DNA of 64,000 bases from Lichenostomus cassidix (taxonomy: Eukaryota > Chordata > Aves > Passeriformes > Meliphagidae). Of the stretch, positions 52,891 to 64,000 are shown in pieces. The stretch is from the NCBI GenBank assembly GCA_008360975.2, contig CM039183.1, positions 53,405,350-53,469,349 on the forward strand, read 5' to 3'. The translations under genes and the position numbers were made by a program. A model generated the notes under the pieces. It saw nothing but the letters and a program-made list of their open reading frames with translations. It was not told the origin of the DNA and did no database searches. Numbering within the stretch: position 1 is the stretch's first letter; each line of letters opens with the position of its first letter.

Positions 52891-53634
52891 CTTTGTACAA
52901 GTATGTGCCAGTAGTCTTTATCTGCAGAGAGGCAAGGTGATGGGGAAGATGACCTTTTTTTGATTTTAAATCCCTAGAACACAAGAAGGTTTTGTGCCTC
53001 AAAAAAGGGTGAAGTTCATTTGGAAAACTTATTAGCCTGTTCTCACTGGAATGTTTATACCACGTACTTGAAAATGTAACTTATTTACATGGTAATATTA
53101 CTGTGTTAGTTAGATGTGTGAGGGTAAAGAACATGTTGAGAGCGTGAGGTTTTTCACACCCTGCTAAAGAATTACAGTCAATGAATAAAACTCACTCTCA
53201 TCCACATTAAATAAATATAACACTTAAACCAAAGTCCGTGGAGGTTGTTGAGGTACTTGTGTGGATATGATGTTCGGGCTACAAGACTCTTTGTCCCATG
53301 ATTCATTTAAATTAATCCACTTAGAAACCAAAAGCAAAATCAGATTTGGTAATTTCCTCAGGGAGAGAGAGAGGACAGTAATTGAGATCACAAAGAGGTA
53401 TCCAGAGCTCTTATTGCATCCTGGTATATGTAATTTTCAGGAAGATGACTCCAAGCATGAATTTGACAGAAGAAGAAGAACAACAGAAGTCCTCCACCTC
53501 TCATGGTCAGTAATCTAGGTTGTTTGGAAGATGGATGTGAGCCAACAGAAGTCTTTCCAGAAATTGCCAATGGGATCTCAAATTCATTCTTTCCTCTGTT
53601 ACAGCTCAAAGTGTTTTATAAAGTATACTCCCGT

Positions 53635-53683
53635 TGTTTTTTGGGTTTTTTTTGTTTTGTTTTGTTTTGTTTGGGATTTTTTG
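53635..53683. repeat. (GTTTT)n / G-T rich tract
   Basis: GGGTTTTTTTTG followed by repeated TTTTG units and TTTGGGATTTTTTG. Low-complexity DNA. Confidence 0.8.
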
Positions 53684-55650
53684 CTCATAGCAGGTTAGAG
53701 TGTGAGATACTTAGCATCCCTCCTTCTCTTCCCAGATACAATAAATCTCTTTCTCCCTATGATGGCATAGCAAAGGAAAGAAGCTCTTCAGCACACACTC
53801 CTGATTCACACAAGCTCCTCGCCATGCTCTGACAGTTCCTCTGCCAGGCTGTGGCAGCAGCTGTTTTCAGCCTCCATGCAGATGGCTGTATCCAGCTGGT
53901 GTCTGTGTACGTCAGGAGCTTATGCTCAGATTAATCATTTTCTAACATTAATCACTTTCTACTCCTTTAAAATTCTCTGGTGAGTTGTGCTGAATCCTGC
54001 TTCCACAACAACTGATGGGAGCTCTTTAATGCATGGGCCCATTGTGGCCTTCAGTGGGCAGGTGAGAGTGACGTGGTTTCTCTGGGGCAGGAGGAGCCCC
54101 CTGAGCACCCGAGTACCTGTGCTACTCTGTGAACTGTGTCTCTTACGCTTGTTTTGGCTACCAGTGCCTTTCAAACAGCTCGACTGCTTGTGCTGTAGTG
54201 CTGAAAATGCTCATGACATCTTGCGTTTCTGCTGACTTCAATGCAAAGCTGGCATTTTAAGCAAGTAAAGACTATGTTAACATCTACATTTCATTTCAAC
54301 TTTATTCCTGTATTATTTCCAGAAGAGTTTGAATTATTTTGACATAGCCTGAGATCAACCTGCTGCAAGAAATGCTGAAGATTCACTGGTGGCATTTTCT
54401 AAGTCCTCTCAGTCGTTTGAGAAAATATTCAATATTTCTGTATTCTACAAAGTTTAGATATGATCTTTTTAAAAAAATTTACATATGCACAGCTCAGGCA
54501 CCAAAACTGCTGGGATTTTATGGCATTTTCCTTCCCTTTCAAAACAATAATTTTGAACAACCTCTTCCAATAGATTGATAGCAACAAACTAAATTTTCAG
54601 CAAGGGATCTCAATTCCTTCTTCTGCATACAGGTGCTATCTGTTAGGATTGCTAGGACACTGTGAACACAAAAGGCCAATTTCTTTGTCAGGAAACAACT
54701 TTTCCTGAATAATTTATAGCTAAACTCATAACTGAACAAAGTATGAATCCTCCATTTAGTTTCAGTGATATTGAGTCACTTCCCTTCCTTTTGTCGGTCA
54801 TTCAACGGCAAAAGATAAGAAGATATCTTAAACTCTGTGAAGTTGCCATTTTTTTATTAAATGGACTTGTGTTTGCCAGTGATCTTTCAGCATTAATGCT
54901 GGACATGACTTCTGTCTCATGCCACTCTTGAGTTTTTAAATTTGAAGTAAATTATCTCCAATGCATAATAAAAACAGCATTTGAGAATAAATACATTATT
55001 TTTTTAAAAAATCCCAACTATTTAAATCTCATGCCATCAAAAAGACTTGCTTTTGCTTTAGCTCCAGGAACTGATAAAGCTACAAAGCAGTGTAGTAAGT
55101 TTTCCATATGAGACAGATAAGCATGTCTAGGTCCAGTTTGTTCTCCTGTAGGGTGGATCAGCCCCCTATCTTTCAAAGCCTCACTTTCCTTCTTCAGATA
55201 AATGTATTCTGCAGTTACTCATCATCAAGTACTTTATTCCCAGGCAAATGGAATCAGGGGAAAAGAAGTACTAAGAATTTTTGAAAACCCTCACAATCTG
55301 TGGGCCCTTGAACAGATTCACAGATGCCATTTAGTCGACTGCCACAGTATAGCACCACAAAGGTGATGAATTTTTGAAGTGAGGTTACAAAATCTTCAGA
55401 AGAACACAGAAGGTATTACACCTCTGATGAATACGCCAAATCTTCATTTTGCTGACTTTTGACAACCAGCTCTGGTGGAATCTGAAACTCCCTGTTCTAA
55501 ACAATGTCCTTTGAAACACAAACAAACAAAAAGTATAGCATTTGCACATCATACTTGGCCTTGTCTTGCATTGTCTTTCACTTATCTTTCAGAAAGATCT
55601 GGACAAGATCAGCTCTAAGTTTCCACTTCCAGTCTCCTACATTTGCCACA

Positions 55651-56165
55651 TTCATAAAATCATAGAATGATTACAGTTGGATGAGACCTCTAAAACCATT
55701 GAGTCCAGTTATTAGACTAGCACCACCTTGTTCACCATTTCCCCAAGTGTCACATCCACATGCCTCTTGAGCACTTACTTCCCCAGGTAGCCTGTTCCAG
55801 TGTCTGATCACACTTTCAGTCAGAATTTTTTCCTAATATCCAATCAAAACCTTCCCTGGCACAAATTGAAGCCATTTCCTCTGGTCTGATCACTTGTGAC
55901 TTGGGAAAAGTGAACAACTCTCACCTGGCTATAGCTTCCTTTCAGGTAGTTGTAGTGAGTGATGAGGTTTCTCCTGACCCTCCTTTTCTCTAGGCTAAAA
56001 AACCCCAGCTCCCTGAGCTGCTCCTCAAAGGACTTGTCCTCCAGACCCTTCATCAACTTCCTTTTTCTTCTCTGGACATGCTCCAGTGTCTCAGCGTCTT
56101 TCTTTTGAGCCCAAAACTGAACACAGGCTTTGAGATGAGGCCTCACCAGTGCCAAGTTCAAGGGA
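55651..56165 (-). mobile_element. CR1 LINE, 5'-truncated, with ORF2 C-terminus
   Basis: The plus strand begins with ATAAAATCATAGAATGATTA and is the reverse complement of a CR1 3' end. The minus-strand reading frame 55844-56161 gives the characteristic CR1 ORF2 tail, with recognisable pieces [59 protein letters not shown] and [12 protein letters not shown]. The frame is broken after QGRF by a stop and frameshifts before the 3' untranslated part. It starts abruptly at about 56165, so the copy is about 515 bp of a roughly 4.5 kb element. It encodes no functional enzyme. Confidence 0.95.
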
Positions 56166-59100
56166 ATGAAAGACTCTACATGGTTTCCTCATGTTGTGCT
56201 CATGCAAAAATGATCACACTGAGCACAGTAGATTCTCTGCTCTGTCAGAAAGTTTTGTCTAGAAAACATGTCCTACTAATGCCTATGGGATAGACACATG
56301 TTGGAAACCATTTTTCTAGCTTGGGACCATAGAAGGAGAGCAAACAGATTTCTCCTTGTCTACCTGAGATGTGCAATAAGTGTACTTTAAAGACTTTGAG
56401 AAAAAAGGTGAAAGAACAGTGGAGGAATAAAATGCGAAAAACATGGTGGGGACTTGATAGAAGTTATGATCCACTCCAAGTGTAACAAAAGCAGTTTTTG
56501 CTTTTATTTCTGTGCATCTGTGATTAGAATTAAAGGAGTCTTTGATACAAATCAGGCTAAACTGAAGCTCGATACACCAGCTACTTCATCAAAAGGCAGC
56601 ACATTAATGCATTTCATTTATCAAAATATGTACCATTAATACATGAAGTAGACAAATGTTAAACAAAAAATCTGTATTATAAATACAGACAAGGAGTGTG
56701 CAGCCTTATATATTACCAAAGACTCAAAGCTGGAGATTGTTCTCTATTTGTGCTAATGACATATCTTAACACTGACATCCTTTCCAGAGAGCTTAGTTCA
56801 AATGCTGTTTGGAATCTAGAGATGGTAGCTAGCTCTAGTGAGTAATGCTACTGCAGGAATCTGGCTCTGATTCAGGTATGCAGGAACTTAAGACTGTTTA
56901 TCCAAAAGCTTGAATCACCCTCACTTGCATCTGAGCAGTCTTGGCTGGCAATCAATCAGGAAAGCAGAATTCTTCATCAGCACAACGCTTGAGGCAGGGA
57001 TGTATTTTACGGATAGGGAGGATGCAAGATCTCATTGCTGAACTGGGAGGAAAGGAAGCTGTTGCTATGATGAAGGAATAGAAACAATCAAGTGACTTTG
57101 TCTTTGAAGATAACAGCATGACTGTGAACCTAGACACGTCTCCAACCTGGGAAATGCTGTAGTTGCCCTTCTGGCAGCTGTATTAGTTTTACTGCTTAGT
57201 TGTGTTCCTGGGAGTCTGCTCTCCCTAAGATTGCTTGCAAGTCACCAAACAAAATTGTTGCTAAGAGGATAGAATTTGTGTGAATTCAGATGCCATTCAG
57301 AAATGGCAAAAGAAACTAATATCTGACGTCTGCTGGGGTTAAAGTTACTTTGAACTATGGAGACTGCAAAACCATAAAGCACCAAGTTCTGCAAAGCTCC
57401 TTAGCAGCCCAAGGACTGGATTTGCCAGGCACAGGGGTCAAAAGGCTTCAGTAACCTTTCTTTCTATATTCTTTATTAAAGGAGGGATTTAAGTAGTGGT
57501 CACAGTGTGGAAAGAGAGGTGAAATATAAAAGAGGAGAGATACATTTGGGTTTCAAAACTGGAATTCAAGCATCAGAAGTCTGTTTTGGCTCAGCTATTG
57601 ACTTGTTGTGTGGCCTTGGACAGCCTGGTTTATAAAGCGGGGAGGGGAAACTGGCACAGGAACATCTGAGGATTAAAAGATGTTTACAGAGTGCTTTGTA
57701 CTTGCATCATTTTATCCTTTCGAAGTGTTTATTATTTTGGACTAGTCTCTTATGCCCCTGTAAAAGCACTGAACTTCCTTCAACTGGATCTGCTTCTTCA
57801 CAAAAAACCCTTGCATATACATAAATAAGACATAGCACTTTGTGCAAGTTCTAACCAGTTATAAAAGCTTTAATATCGTCTTGTAGGTATTAGGTGTTGA
57901 AAAAGATTGGAATCCCAAGGAGGAGTAAAAGACTTTATGGGATAGCTGTCTCATGAAGGTTTTCTTACAACTGCATTTTTTAACTGCTTAGTTAAGGAAA
58001 TATTAATTTGACTGAAAAATATATCTCATGTATTTTTTTTAACTATCTGCCATTTTATTTTATATTAATTTAGTGATGTCTTCTGTGGCATGTAGTCCCA
58101 AAGCATATAAGAGCAGATGTTTCTGAGCATCCAAGCCTTCCTTTTCTGTATAAGAATGGAACAAAAGCAAGTGCTAGTAGATCATACTGCCTACAGGCAT
58201 TGCTGTGCTTGTTTTCAGAGACCAGAAGCCATGTATTAATCATCATTTCAATATGAAACTACTAGATTAAGTCAGTTTCAGGATTGCACAGAATTATTCC
58301 CCTAAACCCATTTGTCTGCATGGCCTGGCTGTGTTCTCTGGGAGACACTGGCTCTGTGGAGCCACTGAGGTAAGTTAGCCTGGGAAGAGCATATAAAAGG
58401 GAGGAGGAAAACAATTCTGAAATAATGATGATTATTAGTATTATAGTGAACAAAATGCTAAATCAAGGGACTGAAAAAATGCCGAGACAGACATTGTCAT
58501 AAATATATACAAGAAAAATGGGATTCAGTCATAAAGGAAAATACAAAAAACATTAACAGAATGAAGATTGTGAGCAGTTGCACAAACATAATCTATGACA
58601 GAAATTATACTGCAGGTATAGGAGATCACATTTGTTGCATGCATACCCTGAAAGTCTGGAGTTCTATTTACGGTAGCTGTAAAGGAAACATTTCTGTGCT
58701 TATTTAAATGGCTGATGGAGTTCAAGACCTCAGGAGCTATAAATGTCTGAAAATGGTAGCTAATATCTGACACTGTTAATTACGTTGTGCTACTATTTGC
58801 TTTAGCAAAGCAGGTCTGAATATACAAGCAGTCACATGTGATAGACACACAGTGGCAATGTGTTTTGGATTGCTGGAGCTCGTGGTGGGTTTGTGGCACC
58901 TTCTTGCATTTCACTAACTGCAGAACTGCAGACACATTTTCAATAAGCTTGGGAAGCAAACTAACAAGGTCAGGGAATGAACAGGTACACCTGGTTCCCA
59001 CCCTTGGATTTTTCAGGTGTGGAGTCATGAGAAAAACCCTTTCAGATTCAAGTACCTTTGGTCAGAGACACACATTCAATGTCGATGTATACAGTTAAGG

Positions 59101-59679
59101 AGTCTGATTTCCAGGAATGGCAAGAGGCACAGCAAACTACAGACATTTTTGAATGTGAATCTGAAAACCAGGCCCCTGGTATTAAGTGCTTACCATCAGG
59201 CACCTAATCTTGAAAATGTTGGCCAAATGCCACAAAACTGTGCTCTTTTTTGAAAACAGAATCTGGGGATTTTTCTTTTAAACTCTAATCTGTAGTGCTG
59301 GATCCTTGTAAACAATCTCAGATATTTCCGCTATAGCATTAATGAGTAAGTCATTTACTAATGGAGAAATAGATTGGCTTAGTTTTTCTCTCATTGACCT
59401 TTCTTCTGAGTTCAAGGTGGAAACACTAGAGCTAAAATGATTACTAGAGTAAGAACATTCTCTGCTTATGCCTTTCAGGCTAAAAACTTTGTAAGAGAAA
59501 GAATTTCTCACTCTTGGCTCTCATTCCTGGGGGTTAGGCTGTTCTCCCCCCAAACTATTTTTCAATTTGCTTGAATCGTGTCTCTTGTGCAGTTTTATTT
59601 AGTGTCTATGTACAATTGGGATGAAATATTCTCGTAGGTAGTTAATGCAGGTTTCAGGGTATGAAATCTTCATGATCTT

Positions 59680-59735
59680 GGTTTGTTGGTGGTTTTTGGG
59701 GGTGGTGTTGGTGTGTGTGGTGTTGTTTTTGTGGT
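59680..59735. repeat. G/T-rich low-complexity tract
   Basis: TTGGTTTGTTGGTGG, GGGGGTGGTG and TGTGTGTGGTGTTG units. Almost no A or C. Confidence 0.75.
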
Positions 59736-62700
59736 ATCTCCAACCTCCCCATAACTTCTAAAGCCTTTTTCCCCACTATCTTCAGGAGTAAAATGAATGA
59801 GAGTTGGATGAACCATAACGTTCCCAGTGGATATAGGTGTTGAGTTTCTCAACTGTGCTTTGTCTTTTGATTGCTTCTTCGTGCTCAACAGGCTCTAGTA
59901 AAGTTTAAAAATCTGCTTCAAAACTTTCTGCCAGTTCCAGGTGCATTGGCATTTTTCAGTTAGTGCAATCACCTCATTATACATTGAAATGATTACAGAA
60001 GGATAATTTTAACAGATTTACCAACTAGAGATTGACAGGAATGACGATGGATCTGTGGGAAAGCTATGGGATTTCATGTGAGAGAATTTAGATGAGGAAA
60101 TTGAGAATGAACATTTATTCTCTTTCTTGATGCACCTCCTGGAGACTGTCTGAATCTTGATCTTGCCTGCAAAATGCTGAAATGCTCACCTCTTGCTTTC
60201 AAGCACTGCTGCAGGCCTAATCAGCACTTACAATGCCACAGAGGAAGAGATCCAGCTGATGTCTTTGCAGGAGAAATATATTCTAGTATACAGAGTTAGA
60301 TGCTCTAATAACTGGGCTTAATGATCCAATAGGACCTAAAACCTAACAGAGCATGCAATTTTTTGTCTTAGCATGTGGCACTAAACCACTCTGCAAAGCT
60401 AATTGCCTCTCTTTCCTTGGAGCTATGAGTGTAGAAGCTCTAGCTTGACAAGAATTTTGAGGTATGCATACATGATGTTTGCCACCAGCTCAGTAATGTC
60501 AGCAACTTCTTGGTCTTAGCAAAGCTCTGTGAAGACATTCTAGGCGTGCTGTTGTCAGGGTCCTCAAATTTCATTGCCCACAAATATCCAGCACCTGGCA
60601 GGGCAGATCAGTTAGTGAAGAAAAAGGAATGAGGAAAACTGTTCTGGTCAGGAAGGGAAGGAAACCTGCAAATGGAAGTCTCAAGGTCAGCCACCAAAAG
60701 GGTAACTTGAGCATTAATTCTTTGGGATCTCCTGTGAAAGCAGGAGGGCTCAAGGAAGGCACTGGCTTATGACTTGAATGGCAGCAGGAGGAAAGTCCCC
60801 AGAGCCTTTCCCTTTCTTGTCTTGCATCCATTTTCTGTGGACCACTACTGGGGAAGGTGGATGGGCAAGGATGTTTTAGTCAGAGAGTAAAAGAAATGTA
60901 GAAGCAAAACCCTTGCCCAGACGCTGCTCCTTTCAGACTGGCATTGCCCAAAGAAATCTGAGTGTAGCTTCTGACTTGCCAGCATACTAGAAGCTGGTAC
61001 ACACTAGTATACAACCAGGAGCTATTTTCCTCAGCTGTTTTCCTTCCCTGAAGCATCCACCTCAGGGACTCTACTTTGCTTCATCAGGCAGACTTCATGA
61101 TGAAACCAGTCGCTGTCTCCACATTCCTCTGGCTACCACAAAATGACTTTTTTCTCAGACAGATCCTTCTTTTCTACCCTTTATATCCCATTGGGGTTAA
61201 CAACTAACATTTAAGTCCCTGCCTGCTATTTATTTATTATTTATTGACAGTCTTACACAGGCAAAGCAAGTTTGGGAATACCAGGTTGTTCTCAGAGAGA
61301 TGGGAGGTAGAAGGAAACACCAATGGCTAGGGGTAATATAACAGGTTGAAGATGAGCACCTCATCCACATTCTGCAAATGTATAACCTCCAGCTGGGAGC
61401 CTTACAACAGAACAGAAGGACCTGGGAACTGAGAGAAATAGGAGCACCCAAAGCTGTGAGGGGAAAAAGGGGTTGTGAATGGGAGGTGCTTTGAGGCAGG
61501 ACTGAGGACCGCAGGTCAGAGAAAAACCAGAATTGAAGCAGGAGTTGGGGAGCTGAAAAGTGGGAGAGCATTAGGCCAGCAAGGAGAATGAAATAGAATG
61601 TATGGGGTGAGTGAGTTTAGGTCTGGGTGGGTTGGAGAAGGAAGTAAAAGAAACAGAGTTTTGGAGACAGTGAGGTTGTATACGGGAGGAACATTGGGAA
61701 AAAAAGGAGTACAAGGCTGGATATTCAGCTTGGGAAATAGTGAGAGATTCTGAAGAAAGAGTAATGGCATAATTTGATCTCTTGGGTACTCTGGGGCATG
61801 AGAAGCTTGAGGGAGAATCTGTGAGACAGGAGCATTGTGACCAGCCTCTCTAGAATGTGAGGGACTTGTAGTTCAGAGAGGAGCAAGGATACCCCCACCA
61901 AATTTCCCTTCAACCTCTGCTGTGATGGGAGGAGGTCATCCACTGAAGTGCTCTTCATGTGTTCTCCCAGTTACAGTATGCCTGACACCATCCCCTGAAT
62001 GTTTCCTACTTTCATTGTGATGGTCCAATTAACTTTCAATCATGTAACATCCCTATGGCTAGAAGAGTGCTGGCTTTCCTGTAAAGAGTTAGAGATGCAT
62101 TTTAGCTGCTTATTATTAAATATAATGTAATATAGTAAGTACTATAATCCAAATGTAGTTTAACTTACACCATTTAGCAACTGGAAACAAACAGAGACAG
62201 CAAAATATCCCTCATGTAGTGGAACAGAAATCCTTCTCCTTTCTCAGACTGTCTACAAGCAATCTAAGAAAATTATAGAAGTTAATCTCTATTTCACCAG
62301 AAATAAAATTGCAGGCAAATGCCCTACATTCAGAGGGATTCCTACAGAACAAACTGAGCCCATGGAAGCAGAAATTCCATTTTATAGGCATATGTAAAGC
62401 TGTATTGAGGTGACGTCCTACTCTGTGGAGAGACCACCTATTGTCCAATGATACCACCTGAGGAGATAATGGCAATTAATATGAAACTTGGTCAGTTTTC
62501 AGAAAATTTTACCGGTTTTTATGAAGCCAGTATCACTCAGAGAAGAAAGTTTTGTAGCACTATAAATTGTCATGTTTCTGAGAACATTTCCCTTCCCAAA
62601 GACCCGGAGCCCATCTCCTTACAGGAGTGGCAATGCTGTCTCTCCGTTCCGAGAGGAATGAAGCTCACCCTGAAGGAGCAGTTTGGAACTCAGCTCCTGA

Positions 62701-63568
62701 ATGCTGCCAGTGCTACTGGAATGCTGCTGAGGCAAATGCTCTGGCAATTGTGTGGGCGAGCACATCATCTTCCTGCTACTGCTTGGCCTGTAACCAGTGT
62801 GTGTTCCTCTTTTTTGCCTAATTTGTAGTCTCTTCACCTCAGGTTTGTTTATACTGAGCAAGTGGATTTATTACTTGTTCTTACTTTGCTTACAGTTTGT
62901 TTGCATCCAGATTACACTAGGCTCCCTGGCAAATGATACCAAATTTGTGATCTTCATATATTTAACTGATTCGTTAATATGTAATTTGCTATCAGTTTGC
63001 AAAACTTGACAGAATAATTGTTTTTATATTTATGTAGGTCCCAATGAGGTGCTTTATGAAGGTTAAAAATGTGCATGAACAGGGCCTTATTTGGCTAAGG
63101 TCCTGAATAGACTGTCATGTTCGTGGAATAAAGAAGTGGGCTATATATTTTAAGTGGAGAGAAAAATGAATAATTCAAAAGTAAGGGTCAACTCATCCTG
63201 CCAAGAAAAACCAACTGAAAAGGAAGTACACTGAGTTATAGTTATTTGCATTGTAGATAATAATATCAATTATAGTTCCCAGCTGGAATCAAGCCTCCAT
63301 ATTTTGGCTTCTGTACAGCCCCGGAATAACCGTTCCAGTCACAACAAGTTTCAGCTAAATAAAGACAAAGCCCAATTAGCAAAACAACACAAATTTGCAG
63401 AAACATAGGCTTGAACAGTAAGAGGCTGATGTTTTGACATAGTTACATATGGCAGTTCAATGACAATTAGCAGCTCTAATCATTTATAGTTGATGTCATT
63501 TTGCAAACAGAAAGTTTTAACTCTTCCCAAAAGCTGTAACAAAGAAAACCACTTGTTTGGCTCACCAG

Positions 63569-63594
63569 AAACCATAGGTTTGAGTCTATGGTTT
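63569..63594. repeat. Perfect inverted repeat, 9-bp arms, 8-nt loop
   Basis: AAACCATAG and CTATGGTTT flank GTTTGAGT. Likely chance, recorded for completeness. Confidence 0.7.
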
Positions 63595-64000
63595 AAGTGA
63601 AATTGCCAGCCCTCTAGCTTTGTTGCAAATGTCATACTATCAGCCTATTGTAAAAGCCCCAGCTTCTGAAACCCAGTTATTATGGGAAAATAACATTTTT
63701 CTTAAAAAAAAAAAATTAAAAAAACAGTAGCAAGGAGCACATGCTGGCAGGTGCTGAGGTAAAAGGGGATCAGACTGGTTTGAGGCAAAGGCAAATCAGG
63801 CTGCTGTGATGGCAGACTGATGGGGTGCTGTGCCTGGCAGGGAGCCCTGAAAGCCAGACTAGAACTGCTATTGTTCTGGCAAAATACCAGGGGGTCTAGG
63901 GTAGCAGTAATCTCAAAAACCACCTCCACGCCTTCTGTGACAACAGGAGCACCAATCTTGGCTTTCTGAGCTTCTACTCTACTTGTCTTTTTCTAATTTC

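Larger units (their letters stand above)
33682..55650. other. Intergenic DNA, no supported gene
   Basis: About 22 kb of AT-rich DNA. Its ORFs, up to 130 codons (47617-48009, minus), overlap on both strands and show no domain I recognise. A moderately GC-richer patch at about 42080-42660 holds several overlapping ORFs but no CpG island and no clear splice structure. One open segment at 44616-44807 (plus) is bounded by an acceptor-like and a donor-like sequence and is discussed as a finding. I found no exon of CNKSR3, the gene expected upstream of SCAF8 from mammalian synteny. Confidence 0.55.
56166..64000. other. Intergenic DNA, no supported gene
   Basis: AT-rich, with chance ORFs up to 126 codons (62448-62828, plus) that resemble nothing I know. 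It holds a short ATTT repeat near 61227-61245 and an A-rich stretch near 63702-63725. No RNA gene, promoter island or intact transposon is seen. Confidence 0.55.

Noticed and set aside
55844..56161. 105-codon minus-strand ORF as a gene
   Set aside because: It is the C-terminal end of CR1 ORF2 inside a truncated LINE.
62448..62828. 126-codon plus-strand ORF
   Set aside because: No recognisable domain, no CpG or promoter context, composition like surrounding non-coding DNA.
1..64000. CRISPR arrays, tRNA/rRNA genes, bacterial-type operons or phage
   Set aside because: None seen. The sequence is vertebrate nuclear DNA and no cloverleaf or rRNA signature was recognised by eye.

Overview
This is vertebrate nuclear DNA, most likely from a bird. 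It is gene-poor and AT-rich with three discrete CpG islands. It carries CR1-type LINE remnants with the sauropsid 3' end signature (octamers of the ATTCTATG type) and many A/C- or G/T-rich low-complexity tracts. There is no operon-like gene packing, and no ORF looks like an intact protein gene. The bird assignment is inferred from repeat content; species cannot be read from the sequence.

Layout. (1) 1-15174 is, by inference, the 5' part of the first intron of SCAF8 (RBM16), transcribed on the minus strand. It holds an old CR1-like reverse-transcriptase remnant (about 2215-2880), a younger CR1 3' tail (8545-8690) and simple repeats. (2) 15175-15204 is the only coding exon I can support: the first ten codons of SCAF8, reading MEAVKAFNSE, followed by a splice donor. 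(3) 14590-15870 is a large CpG island, the SCAF8 promoter and 5' UTR, with four ATGGCGG (YY1-type) motifs and a (CCGGG)n tract. (4) 15870-64000 is the upstream flank and looks intergenic. It contains a second CpG island (about 24005-24275) with a very good CTCF-type motif. A third, short CpG island (about 33400-33640) has a good minus-strand splice donor at its edge and another CTCF-like motif. A CR1 copy lies at 55651-56165, with microsatellites, homopolymers and a few perfect hairpins elsewhere.

How it works together. In mammals SCAF8 lies between TIAM2 (downstream) and CNKSR3 (upstream, divergent), so the right-hand 49 kb is probably the SCAF8-CNKSR3 intergenic interval. I found no CNKSR3 exon. 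The two extra CpG islands carry CTCF-type motifs in divergent orientation. They are the best candidates for undescribed function here: a domain boundary and/or an unannotated upstream first exon transcribed toward SCAF8. No novel protein system is visible.
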